This document shows positions 51,475 through 63,395 of a stretch of DNA of 64,000 nucleotides, piece after piece. Source of the stretch: Sphagnum compactum (lineage: Eukaryota; Bryophyta; Sphagnopsida; Sphagnales); the NCBI GenBank assembly GCA_965153455.1, contig OZ234499.1:4509577-4573576 (forward strand), given 5' to 3'. Both the position numbers and the translations under genes were made by a program. A model generated the notes under the pieces. That model saw only the letters and a list, made by a program, of their open reading frames with translations. It was not told where the DNA came from and made no database searches. The stretch's first letter is position 1. Each line of letters starts with the position of its first letter.

Positions 51475-52585
51475 CCCCCCTTTTCTCCTCTTTCATCTAC
51501 CTCAAAACTTAGAATTCTTTTGTTGTTTTTTTTTTCCTCAGCCATTTCAACTATTGTGATTGATGCCCCCTCTCCTCTAAACTTAGACCCAGACTTGTTG
51601 ATATATTTCTCTCATCTATTGTGCAGTTGTTACATTTTTCTCAGCAATTGTTAGTTATTCCTCAACTTCTACCTTTCTCTTAACTACTGATACCTCTTTT
51701 CATCCATTGTTAAGTTGTTACATTTCTTTCATTTGTTACTCAATTGCACTACCTTTCCTTTAGTAAGTACTTCCTCTTTCCTTAATTATTAGAAGATGAT
51801 AGTCTTGTTGTTTGGCGTCCTTACGCCTGTTGCTTAGCTTGTGCCTATAGCCTTGCCTATTGTTGAGCCCATGTTGTGCAACCTAGATTCACCCCCATGT
51901 ACTTGCACGGATCTACTTGAAGACATGTTTGAAAGTCATGGTGAAAGTGCTCACCCACTTTAGCAACAGTTGTTGGAGTCCAAACTGTAATGAACCATGC
52001 TTTTAGCATACTTTTCAACAATTTTTTGAGTTACTCATTCTATTGTGGAACCCAATTCTACTACTCATTTGGTTCATTATCTTCTTTTTCCTTTTTTTTG
52101 CCTATTCTAATTTCCTCTGCAATTACCTTTTTCATTGTTTTTCTCTAAGAAGATGTCTAGGTATTTGGAACTAGTCACAACATGTGACTGAGAATAATTG
52201 ATTTTGGTTCTTTTCCCTTGGTGTGTCTTGTAGTAAATGAAACAACAATAATAAGTTATGCACCCTCATGGATTCTTGGGTTAGATTTGGAGACAATGGA
52301 ATTTCTTTCAATAATTCCTGAGTATTTTCAAAATTACCCTCATTTAGGTTTACAACATCAATATCTATTGGCTAGTGGTTTAATATTACAGGGCTATGGG
52401 GAATATTTACATAGTAGTGCTGGTCATTTTGTGACATGTAGATAGGTAGATCTTTAGATCTTGGATGCTAACCTGTTTCAACTATATGGAAAAGTTACGT
52501 AGTAGCAAATTCCTTCCCCCATTAAGGGTTATTCTTAGCTTCCTCCTCTATTGTGTAATCTTCTTCACTCCCTACATTGCTCATG
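51475..52585. other. Intergenic, AT-rich, no gene
   Basis: No coding similarity. This is the 3' flank of the pogo-like remnant on the minus strand and may include its terminal region, but no inverted repeat was located. Confidence 0.35.
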
Positions 52586-52589
52586 TTTG

Positions 52590-53784
52590 TTACAATATAA
52601 ACCTCTAATGGTTTAATCTTGTTATCCATTACCTTTGGGTTCAAAAGCCATAAACCTGTAGTTCTAAACCTAAACTTGATGTTTTGTTTTGTGAATGATT
52701 ACTTTGAGGCTTGATCTATCCACCCAACTAGGGTTATTTTATCTGGTTTCATGTGATTGCTTTTAGACATAGCTACATCCTTGACCTTTTTGAATGTTGT
52801 CTTAAAATGTTTAAAACAAGACACAACTAATGGTTGTAATGCATGTGATGTGTGTGATGGCAATGTGATCGTGCCTAACCCAAATCTTTTTGTTTATTCT
52901 ATTGCTTTTAGGGTAACATGGCTACCATGTTCATCCAAAATTAACAAATGTCGATTGTTAAGGGACATTCCACCTAGAACTGACTTGTTAAAGAAAGACA
53001 GAAACTCTTTAAACAAAAAATTAATCATCCATCTTTTTCTTTTTTCATTGTCATACAAGTACCCAATTTGTATAGTTTAATGTCATCATGTTTTAGTTTC
53101 TCACCTTTGAAGATGTAGAAACCAAGTAGAACACCCCCTACAACATTGATTATACAATTTACAATTAACCATTCTTGAAATTTTGGGATGATATTGTAAA
53201 CTACATTAGATCTTTTCCTAGCCAAAACTTTTGCTCCAGACTATCTGCCGGCTTGAATCCATGTTTCGTTAGAGTTCCATATATGATTAGAACTGTAATT
53301 GTGTTGGTTATATAGTGATTACAAGTTAGTATAGAAAGAGTTGCATGAATTAGGTGTCAACCCCTGAGCTTTGTAGACTTTTAATCCTTCTACTTGCCAT
53401 ATGCTGACTTTTGGAGTTTATGATTAAACTAGTACCATTAACTATTGTTGGTATTCCATCTTGAAATGGTGTAGTTATTGTCTGTGTTAGCTCTACAATT
53501 TTCATCTTCAATTGTTGTAGGCTAATGGACGATCCACATTCTTGCATTGTTAATGTCCATGTAATCACTACTACATCTTCTTCTTTTGTAAGCACACCTC
53601 CTAGCCCCATCTTCTTGGATTTGGTTTTTTCATGTAGGTGGTCAACAAGGGAGTTCATTGGGATGTTCCATGACTTGTTGGCCCTCCTTATGGAATATGT
53701 CCCTCTCTCAATAGCATCCATTGCTTCTTTTAATGCTTCATTTGTCCACACACCTTTTCTAGTTTTTGGAGGCACTCGATTCAA
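52590..53784 (-). pseudogene. Pogo-like (Tc1/mariner, DDE_1) transposase, decayed
   Basis: The N-terminal psq/CENP-B-type helix-turn-helix is well kept (TNEALKEAMDAIERGTYSIR, then SWNIPMNSLVDHL). A Tc5-type segment follows (LTKEEDVVVITWTLTMQECG). The catalytic core reads NSNETWIQAGR at about 53240-53275, FYIFKGEKLKHDD, LLILDEHGSHVT near 52.93 kb, and LPSHTSHALQPLVVSCFKHF near 52.84 kb. It ends FRTTGLWLLNPKVMDNK. The first catalytic Asp is Asn (53268-53270) and the third, normally in QPLD, is Val. A TAG sits at 53241-53243 and TAA codons lie near 53.30-53.36 kb. It is therefore inactive twice over. Confidence 0.87.
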
Positions 53785-53849
53785 TTGTGGTGTTGATATT
53801 TTGTTTTGTGGGTCAAGAGTATGGGGGAAAATTTTCCTTGTTAGCTGAA

Positions 53850-56430
53850 GGGTCTCCTGCTTGGAAATCCAACATGTTGTTCTGTTTCTTATGAGGGACT
53901 ATCAAGTTCATGATTGTTTATTTCTTCTTGGTCCCAGCCTCTAATAACTTAGTGGAACGTGTTTTGGCCCCACCAAAGGTATGCCTTTTTCTTCCCTATA
54001 AACAACCCAAGAATCCAAAAAGTGTAGTAAATCTAGAAATTTTGTTAGAACATGTTCTAAGATTGCTACAGTAAAGTATAGTCATTTCTAAAATTTTGCA
54101 AAATCATTTCAATCTAAATCAACGTCTTTTGTTGTTGTGCATGTAGTGGGGAGAAATGTGTAGGAACAATTGATATGATTTAGCTGGTCTCTAGCTCTCT
54201 TGAAGCTCCTTGATGTAACATTTCAAACTATGGATTTTTGGATCCAACAGTAATCCATATATTTTTGGAACTTCTGATTATAAATTTGGTCTACAAGTTC
54301 AACTTGTATCTGCAATGTTGATCCCTTTCTCCATGTTCTACTTTCACCTTTTGCAAATCAACTTTTCAACATATTTGTCCTTCTACCTGCCCCACTTTCT
54401 TTTTGAGACTTGTTTTCTACAAGTAAACTTTCTGACTTACTATTCTCTACATGTTTTAATGTCACTGGCAGATTAAAATTCCTCATCATTATAACATTAG
54501 GACCTAGGAATTCTAAGTAGAGTTGGAATTGTTTTTCTACCTTAGTTCATAAAGACCACATATTTGGAGCTTAGATTAGAAGTAGAAAATGATATACTCA
54601 TTTGATGTAAGTTTTGTTGCAATTTAAACTTTGATTTGTGCTTTTTTTTGGAGGGAATGTTCAATTTTTTTACATAGTAGAAATCTTTGGGCACTCTTCT
54701 TTAAGGTTAATAAATGTGGTGCCTTGATTGATTCAAAGAAAGGATGTCTTTCGCTGATCCTTGTACATTGTATCCTTGTTAGGTTTAGGGTTTTTTAATG
54801 AACAATTTCATGCCTTTTAATGTGAGCCTAAACCCCCATAACCAAATAGTCAATTTTTTATTCAAGCATTTTGCTTATGTTGGTTCTGTCAAAAACAAAC
54901 AGTTAAACCCACCCTTAAACCCACCCAAGTATGTGCATTAGAATGGGCTAATCCTCTCCCATAACCAAACATGACTACACATACCATGTGCTAGTCCTAT
55001 TCCATAACCAAACATGATTACATATGACACTGCGCCTTTTTTTTTTTTGTTACTGCTTTTTCCCATGCCCATAACCCCAGACAAAAAAAAGACTTTGTTT
55101 GGTTTATATGAAAAGATCAAACATATTTTTTGAAGACCGGGCATTCGGTCATAGGGTTGCTTAAAGGACTGTGACCATTCACTGGCACTGGTCTGCAAAA
55201 GAGGGGTGTTCAGTTACCAGGTGATGACTGGTGGGGGGCATGTTTACCCTAATGACAAGGAAAAACAAGACTCAATGAAAAGAAAAACTCAAAGGTGAAG
55301 CTCAGTTGGTTTATCAAAGGTTTTCCTCAAAAGTTTCTCAAAGCAAACAAAGATGAAATCAAAGCTCAACTTTGAAATCTAAGTAAAAACATATGGATCA
55401 AGATTTTAAAATTTGAAACTCAAAATCTGAAATCCATACTAAAAACATATGGATCAAAGTGTTTAAAAACAAAAAAAATTGAATCTGAAACTTGAAGTTT
55501 GAAATCCAAGCTGAAAACTTATGGTTAAAAGTGCTGTAAATTAAAAAATCAAACAGAAAAAAAAACAAATTACATCGAGGTGTAGAAGTAGAATGTGTTC
55601 AAATAGAAGAAAAAGCAGACTATGTCAAGGTGTAAAAGTAGGGCGTGTCAAAGTAGAAGAAAAAAAAACAAACTGCATCAATAAAACAACAAAGATAGAA
55701 GAAGACTGCTGACAAAACAAGGATCACGCATGCTTTGAATGTTGAAGCCAAGTGAATTGAAACAAAATAAAAAATAAATCAAGTCGACAAAACAACAAAG
55801 AAAATAAGGATCAAATCCTCACAAGAAAGAAAAAAGTGACACCCAAAAGTCATCAAAAAATGCAGGAAGGATTATTAGCTAAGGGGAAAAGGAAGGGGAA
55901 AAAAAAAGAGAAAGAAATTGCATCATCTCTTTACTTTGCTGTCAAGTACACAAAATTTGCATTCTTGTTTTGATGGCAATGCATTATCTGACATTTGAGT
56001 TTGTGGAGTCAATTTCTAGAGTCTATTCTGTAACAATCCCCTAACAATAAAATGTTTGGATAAACCTGTAGCCCTAAACATTGGGTTACCATCTTCTTGC
56101 CATTAGGTGTGACAGACGCTTAAAGATTGTTTGCTGTGATAGATAGATAGCAGAAGCAAGATGCAGCCAGCGACAGTTATCAACATCTGAGGTGGTACAC
56201 TTCAGATTACCACTAACCATCTGCCAAGAATTCCCCCCCATGTTCGCAGGGTTGAATGTCATCAGTAGTTATCACATATCAGACTACCAATATACCAAGT
56301 TATCTGCTGGAAGTAGCTGGGGTAACTTTCATAGGTGTCAGGGACAACCTCTTAAGGTCCATGATCAGGCAACTAAGCCATGAAAGTTCTTGGAACTTAT
56401 ACCATTATGGTTAGGTAAACAAATTATGGA
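53850..56430. other. Intergenic; A-rich simple sequence at 55.25-55.9 kb
   Basis: No gene. A direct duplication of cataaccaaacatga lies at 54961 and 55005. The A-rich tract repeats phrases such as acatatggatcaa with aaaatttgaaactcaaaatc, and later aaggtgtaaaagtagg, in loosely spaced copies. Confidence 0.4.
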
Positions 56431-56447
56431 TAACAGCTAGCTGCATA

Positions 56448-56516
56448 CCTATACAGTTTGAACCAATGACCTCTTGCAAGATGGCTGCATGCCTAACCAT
56501 TAGGCTATTAAAAATA
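56448..56516 (-). other. tRNA-like sequence, possible SINE head
   Basis: On the minus strand, TAGCCTAATGGTTAGGCA resembles an A box and D arm. About 35 bases later GGTTCAAACTG resembles a B box. A proper acceptor stem and T arm are not evident, so it is more likely a tRNA-derived repeat than a tRNA gene. Confidence 0.35.
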
Positions 56517-56595
56517 ATGCTTCCAATCTATGTATGGTAGCCTCCATTTACACTCAATAGGGACAGTAAAAAATATACCTATACAAGAACCCTCC

Positions 56596-58503
56596 TCACA
56601 AGAAGTTCCACCGCTTCCGACTTTTCCGCTTTTTAGGTTTCTCTTTCTCTTCCAAGGAAGAATCTGAACCATCAAGAACCTTTGGCTTCTTCTTAATTTT
56701 CTTGGGTTGTTCCTCCATTGAAGATTCTGATCCTTCACAATCATCTGTATCCAATTCCTCATCACTCTCTTCCTCTGAGGTTCTCAGGCGGACTGCATCC
56801 TTTGCCCATTCAACAACCTGCAACCAGTCACAGCTTTTAGAGAAAGGGAAAGAGAAGAAAAGAAGAATGGTATGGCTTGACATTATAGATTTAGCATGTC
56901 TCTTCATCCTGTTGGGGCTTCTGAACAGCCATAACAGAGCTCCTCATGGTCTAGTTCTTCGGCAAGGACTTGAAAGCTACACTTAACACCATCATTTACA
57001 GTTGCACCCCACTAAGCAACAACCAGGTTGCTTAGACTACAGCTGTTGGAACACCTTCCAACAGCTGTAGTCTAAGCAACCTGATTACCAGATTCCTTGA
57101 ACTGGAAGCTGTAGGTTTCCCATGATGTCAGGTGAGCTTCAGCCATTAACCTTTGAGTAACATGTGCATTGCACAAACAAATGCAAAGCGGCCATAAGTA
57201 ATACAACATGCCAGTTGCTTGATGTTAACAGGCCAAAATCTTACCTTCTCTGCTTCAAGGTTCATCGCTCCCTCATCTTCCATTGCTTTCAGAAACTCTT
57301 CTTCTCGATCCTTCATAAAGAAGGTCCTTTGATCACCACTCAAAGTAGTTAGCTCTGGAAAATCGTTCCCTCTGTCTTGCCTGCGATCATTAGAAACTGC
57401 TGCAATCAATCTTTGCACATCTGCAACCATGGCTGATGGGTCTTCCTGCTCTTTCCCTTCCCCCCTCAACATCTCCCTGGATAGACTTTCCTTTACAGCC
57501 TTCATTGATTCTCGTCGATCAGATGGTGGTCCTTTTGATGGAGATCGAGAAGTGGGACCACTCTGCTCAGCCTTCTTCACATTGAGTGCTTTGATGAGCT
57601 TAAATGGTGATGTTGGTGCACACCAACCTGTCGGTGCTACAGAGGTGGAAGAAATAGCCATCCCTGTTGGTTGAGAACTAGTTGTTGGAGAAGGATGAGA
57701 TGTTTTTCTTGACTGTCTCTTTAAAGCTTTCATTTGATCAGATAGGGAAAGAGAATCTGCCACAGTGTCAGTTGAGTTTGCAGACACATGTTCTTCATCT
57801 GCTCCCTGTTTTCAGAACACCTGTAGCTCAGAAACTGTGCAGAACAAAAACACAGAGGTACGAATGAACATGAAACATAGAGTAGTACAGACATCTTGAG
57901 TCATGGTGGAACTCGACCCCACAGGGGCCCTGCCTCCTCATAGAGGTGGACAACTTCAAATGGTTATAAACAGGGTCAATTAATTCCCATCCCCCCCATG
58001 AAACAAATCTCATGCTCTATGCTATAAACTGTGTTTTTCATATGCCAAAATATGTTAGTGATAACTGGACTCACCAGGATAGAATGTGAAGGACCTTTTA
58101 GTGCCTGTAATCTGGAAAGCAACTCTGCATTCAAGTCTGTTTCAATTTCTTGAGATGACAACCTTTTTGAGCTTTCACCAGTATCTCCTTTCTTTGGCTT
58201 GCTGGATCTTTTTGAGCTTGCATAGTCATCTCCCTTGTTGGCACTGGCTGCTTTGGAACCCGCAGATGTCTTTTTGGTTGCTGGAGGATGGGGAGCTTTC
58301 AAGCTTGCATATCTAGCTGCCAGGTCATTATCAATCCCTTCGTAGCTAGGTTCCAAGGAGGGATCTTCAATCAGACCTGATCGGACCCCATCAGTGGATG
58401 TATGAGTGTTGACAGTTAGTTTCAACAAGCTTTCATCTCCAAGCTGGGCAAGCAAGTCATTGACCTCTGTATCATCATCAGGTCCCAAATACAGCTTATC
58501 CAT
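56596..58503 (-). CDS. ANCHR-like MIM-motif protein, 403 aa, function uncertain
   Basis: Three exons with consensus borders, all phase 0: 58503-58075, 57805-57245 and 56817-56596. The start MDKLYLGPDDDTEVNDLLAQ follows a likely 5'-leader intron (acceptor near 58522); an upstream in-frame ATG at 58608 seems less likely. The N-terminal third carries two short motifs, DLAARYASLKAP and LNAELLSRLQALKGPS. They resemble the MIM1-type repeats (ARLAALKG) of animal ANCHR/ZFYVE19, which bind the MIT domain of the ESCRT ATPase VPS4. The middle is Ser/Pro-rich and low in complexity. The end has VVEWAKDAVRL, then acidic stretches and a Lys/Arg tail (KPKKRKSRKRW) that could be a nuclear signal. No FYVE finger is seen. 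Gene structure is well supported; the ESCRT link is inference from short motifs. Confidence 0.8.
57024..57083. repeat. Perfect hairpin, 28-bp stem and 4-base loop, in intron 2
   Basis: The left arm 57024-57051 begins caggttgcttagactacagc and ends tgttggaa. The loop is cacc, and the right arm 57056-57083 is its exact reverse complement. It lies within intron 2 (56818-57244) of the 403-residue protein gene. Confidence 0.95.
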
Positions 58504-58509
58504 GTTGCT

Positions 58510-60650
58510 GATTATTCTTTGCAAGAAACTAGAGAGTGTGGCCAAAAACTCACAAAATAATGCTCTTCTGGATCCAGAAGTTGAAGGGTTTTTGCACCTG
58601 ATTCTCAACCTAAATTCTGTGCTGATGCATTCTGCAAAGCATGTATAAACCCTGACCTCCTACAACCACAAGGGGAATGGTCCACAAGTACACCACCCTG
58701 TGATGACTCATGAGATAAGCAAGAGTGTGGAATACAATCCTTGACCCAGTAATTCATATGTGTGCAAGCACTGAGCAACAGGTTCAACAAGCACCTGCAA
58801 GGAACACAAAGAATTTCAGTTCATGAACAGCATTCTACTTGGAAATACATTACCATAGACTGGTCTTCAATTTAGAGACAAATTGTCTTACTTGTACAGA
58901 ACAGAAAAATATTTGCATCTGGCATGCAAACCTTGTTGTACAAATATTCAATCTCTGACTACCAAAAATCTATGGTGTGCTACTGCCATATTCATTCCAC
59001 AAACAATCTAATCATTCACTCGGAGGACTGCACAAAGTTCTCAGTAGATCCAAAGAGCACAGATCCTGATTTGAGATCCTCAGTTTCTAAAGCACAGCCC
59101 ACAAAAAATTACAACCTTCAATACTCAAAATGATCTTGGAGCCCTAGAGTATTTATAAACCCCAAGACCTAAAAGAAACCCTAACTCTAGAACGCACAAT
59201 TAACCAAATCTAAGACGACAAAAGAAACACCCTAATACGAAAATCCTCAATCCAAGAAGATCATTAAAAACCTGAATACTCTAACAATCTAACCCCTAAC
59301 AACTCAAAAGGCTCCACCAGCACAACACAGGCCAAAGCTTGGAATGAACAATGACCTCCATATGCCATGAGAAAGAGACCAAAACTTCACCATGTATGCT
59401 ATTTTCAGATCCTATCTCTCACTTGCTGGTCCTACAACAAACAAGAGCAGGCATAGATGGCATGAGGGCAAAACGCGTTCTAGGTAACCTGGTCGCTACT
59501 CCGTGGGAAGCATGGAATATGCAATCAAACGAAGGGGGGGGGATCTTGACAGAGAAAAGAGAATGAGTACCTTGGAAGCAGTGGTGCAGACCAGAAAAGG
59601 GGTGCTCGTTTTCTAGCGCTTGAAGTTTCTACAACAGCGTCCGAAGCCTATTCTTCTTGGATATGCAGATCGATCAATCTCACCCAAAAAATGGAAAACT
59701 TCACTCGCAAACTTAAGTTAAAACTAGAAAGAAAAAGGTAGAAGGACAAAGTTGGTAGCATGATTAGTAGAGATAAATTGCATATTAAGGTTGGCTCTTG
59801 ATTCCCAGCTCCTTGCTGGCGCTGGCTGTTCAAGAATGAGAAGCTACGAGACTTGTTCAACCCAGTTTCTCAAGTGCTCATCAAGGGACTCCAGAAACGG
59901 TTCAATTCCGACATTTTAGATGACCGATCTTCAAAAGGGTTTCCATGATGCACAGAGTTGGATGTTGTGGGGCCTGAGAACAACAGAAACAAGGGGTTGT
60001 GTCACACTTGTAGCCTTGCCATTTACATTTAAAAAGTATCTTAAGGCAAAAGAAGAATTATGAAAATTCAATGTGCAAAAACATAATCTTCTAAACAATC
60101 CTCTAAAAGAAACCGAAATCCTTCAAGATATTATTACAACTCTATAACTAATCTCAAGTTTCAACACAAGCCAAACTATCATCTTTCAAAAATCCTCCTG
60201 TGAAAATAGACCTATTATTACCTAGGAGCCAAAATCCCTTAAGCTACTATACTCTATAATGAATTTAAACACAATTATCTTTGCCTTGGTAGGCAAGGCC
60301 AACAAAAGAAGACCAACATGACTGGCGTAGGCCTACTACAAGGGGATGGACACGAAAACTAAAAGAATGGGAGACATTTAGTTGCTGGACCTCCTCCAGT
60401 TTTTCTAGTGTAGTCCAAGAGTACCTTACAGAGTGTTCAGTAAAAATACATGGGAGCCAATTCTTCAACAGTACCAACGATTTTTATATGGATGAATGTG
60501 TCTATGTTGATTCTGTTATCTGTCAAGGTGTCAGATTATGGACTTCATTCAATCTGCCAGGTGGCACATTTTTCTGCATTAAAAGAGGCCTGCATTTATT
60601 TGTATACCCGACTGTTTACTGTTTACAATTTTACGTCCATTTGGGACCAG
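58510..60650. promoter_or_regulatory. Upstream region of the ANCHR-like gene; no other gene
   Basis: This should hold the 5' leader (probably spliced, between about 58.5 and 59.7 kb) and promoter of the minus-strand gene. An aaaccctaa-type telo-box lies near 59176. Beyond about 59.9 kb no coding sequence was recognised. Confidence 0.4.
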
Positions 60651-60674
60651 AGAGTCCATTAGACGAAAGGTAGA

Positions 60675-61205
60675 TCATGGAGGACAGATTGTCCTCTGGT
60701 ACTGGCAGCATGCCACAAACTTGGTTAGGGCGACCGTGTTCATAGTCTGCATGAGCTTAGCAAGAGTGCTAATGTGGGTGAGGGGCAGGGCCGAACAAAA
60801 GCATTCCCTAACTTTTTGTGTATTTGGACAAACAAGAAGCAAGTGCTCTTCATCCTCAACCTTCCCCAAATTGCAGCCTCGACAAAGTCTCTCTGCCCAT
60901 GGCACGCCCTTTCACGTACCTAGCACTACTTCAAGCTGCATGTTGCCACATCAAAACTGGGCCAGAGCTTTTCGTAGTTGAACACAAGTGATGTTACACA
61001 AGTAGCTTTCACTCTCATATGACATACCCTTGAAGCGCAAGTATCTTGTCTGCACGCTGGTCCCGATCTCGCGGTTGGTAAAGAGCTTTTCAATGAAAGC
61101 CAGCCGCATATTATCCCTCACCCTTTTTACACTCAATATTGTGTGGGGAAAACCTGGAGACAGTGGGCCCCAGCCTCCTGGTTGGTCGGGCCTCCTGTTG
61201 TACAC
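60675..61205 (-). pseudogene. LINE-type reverse transcriptase 3'-end fragment
   Basis: The minus strand reads TRYLRFKGMSYESESYLCNI, then LRKALAQF, a stop, CGNMQLEVVLGT, another stop, and CRGCNLGKVEDEEHLLLVCP. The pattern of a basic helix followed by CxxC and H...C is that of the zinc-binding tail after the reverse transcriptase of many non-LTR retrotransposons. Only the end survives, consistent with 5' truncation, and two in-frame stops show it is dead. Confidence 0.7.
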
Positions 61206-61649
61206 TGTGGGCCAAAAATTCTTACCCAGTGATTTTTTCTAACAAAAAGCTTGAAAAAAAACTGGAATTTTTGTTTTTATGGTGCAAATTAGACCAATTA
61301 TGCTTGTTTTTTGGGTGGAAAAATGTTCCAACTTTTATATATCAGGGAATATAAAGATAAAACCCTGGTCATATAGGGCCAGAGTGAACTAGCCCCCATG
61401 ACTACACCAGCTCGCTATTTTGTTCATAGGATGGGTTGTACGACTCGCCTTTTTTTCATTCACCTTTTTACCTTACGTTAACCAACATTTTACCACATTT
61501 AATTTTTTTTGGATGCTGACCTTTGCCCATTTTTTTTTTGTCATTGCTAATTTTTTCCCAACCCTAACCTCCATACTACCCACCCACCTAGCTACCCTAC
61601 TAACCTAAATCTTAGCCCTGCCTATGAACTAAGAATTAATCCCTTACTT

Positions 61650-62390
61650 ACCTTGGCAAAACTTTTATCTCCTCTTGGTTAAACTTATAATTCTTCTTGG
61701 CTAAACTTATAGTTCTTCTTGGCTAAACTTCTGTCTCTTGCCAAAACCTATATATTTCTCTTGGCTAAACCTATATATCTTACTAGTTAACTTTTATTTC
61801 TTGGCTAAACCTATATTTTTTCTGGGTTAAACTTATATTTCTTGGCTAAACTTCTATATCTTAGCAAAACCCATATATCTTATTAACTAAACTTCTATCT
61901 TTTGGTTAAACCTATATATGTTACTGGTTAAACTTACATCTATTGGCAAAACCTATATATTTTACAGGTTAAACTTTTTTTTTTTGGCTAAACCTATATT
62001 CCTTCTTGGTTAAACTTATATTTGTTGGTTAAACTTCTGTCTCTTGGTTAAACCTATATGTTTTACTGGTTAAATTTTTATCTATTGGTAAAACCTATAT
62101 ATCTTATTGGATAAACTTCTCTCTCTTGGCAAAATCTATATATATTTTTAGTTAAACTTATATTTCTTGGCTAAACCTATATTTAGTGGTTAAACTTATA
62201 TTTCTTTTTGGCTAAATTTCTATACCTTGGAAAAACCTATATGTCTTTTTAGATAAATTTATTTCTTTTAGCTCAACCTATATTTCTTCTTGTTAAACTT
62301 GTATCTCTTGGCTAAACCTATATTTCTTCTTGGCTAAAATTCTATTTCTTGACAAAATCTATATATTTTATTTGTTAAACTTCTACCTGC
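61650..62390. repeat. Degenerate ~22-bp tandem array
   Basis: Alternating phrases ttggctaaacctatat and ggttaaacttatatttctt recur for about 740 bases with a step near 22 bases and a higher order of two units. Many substitutions indicate an old array. Confidence 0.8.
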
Positions 62391-62399
62391 TCCTACTCC

Positions 62400-63395
62400 A
62401 AAAATTAACTAAAAGACTAGATACATTATTCAATAATGCCACTTCAATTATTAGCAAAACCTCTACTTATTGGCAAAACCTACCTACCCACACGTCATCA
62501 TACTTACCTATGCAGTTGCAAATTGTGGACTTCAATTACAAAAAGTATAATGTAAAATGTGGGTATTGCAATTGTGGGAATTTTTTGGCAGTGGTCCTCT
62601 ACCTCCACTTTGGACCATTTAATACAAGACGTACTTAATTTAGTTAAGGAATAAGCTTGATAAATTTAAAGTTAAAAATACATCAAACAGTTATAATATT
62701 GGCACAATTTTTAATATTAATCAAAATCAATCCTAGGTTGGATTTTGGGGAGGGAATTTGGCTAAATCTTCACATACAAATACTTGCAACAATATTCATT
62801 TTATCTCTTTTGAAGGTGAATGAAGAAGATTTCAAGTTGGGCCTTGAAATTAAAGTGACCACACTAAAAGTAAGAGAATAAACCTTTATTTCATTCATTT
62901 AATAAAAAAATTTCATTGTGTTTCAATTTTAATTCAACACTCACTCTTAAAGGATTATTTTGTATGACATTTGTATATGTTTATATAGTTATTAATTTTT
63001 ATCACATTTACCATTAAAATTGTTTAGGTTTATATATAAATATTTTGGGGTAATTAGTTTTAAACTCTAAGGCTAATGCTTCCATTCATTATAATTTTTA
63101 GTTGATTAATTTAAAAATTCAAAACATAGTTATAAATATTTTTTGTATTCCATTTGTAGTTTTGTTTGTATAATCATTAGGTTGAGACCATTTATCATGA
63201 AAATTATTTAGGGTTTTAAGTTTAAAGTTTAATGAAATGTGTTTTGATTTATTTAGGTTGTGTTTTGAAATGAATATACAATTCCTTTGAATGTGATATC
63301 ATCCTTTAACATCAATGGTATGATATTTTTTCTTAATCATTTTCTTATTTTTTTTATTACTTTGTTCTTAACTTAAGGAAATCAATCTCCTTGGA
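62400..63395. other. AT-rich intergenic sequence, no gene
   Basis: No recognisable coding sequence; open frames are short and of biased composition. Confidence 0.4.
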
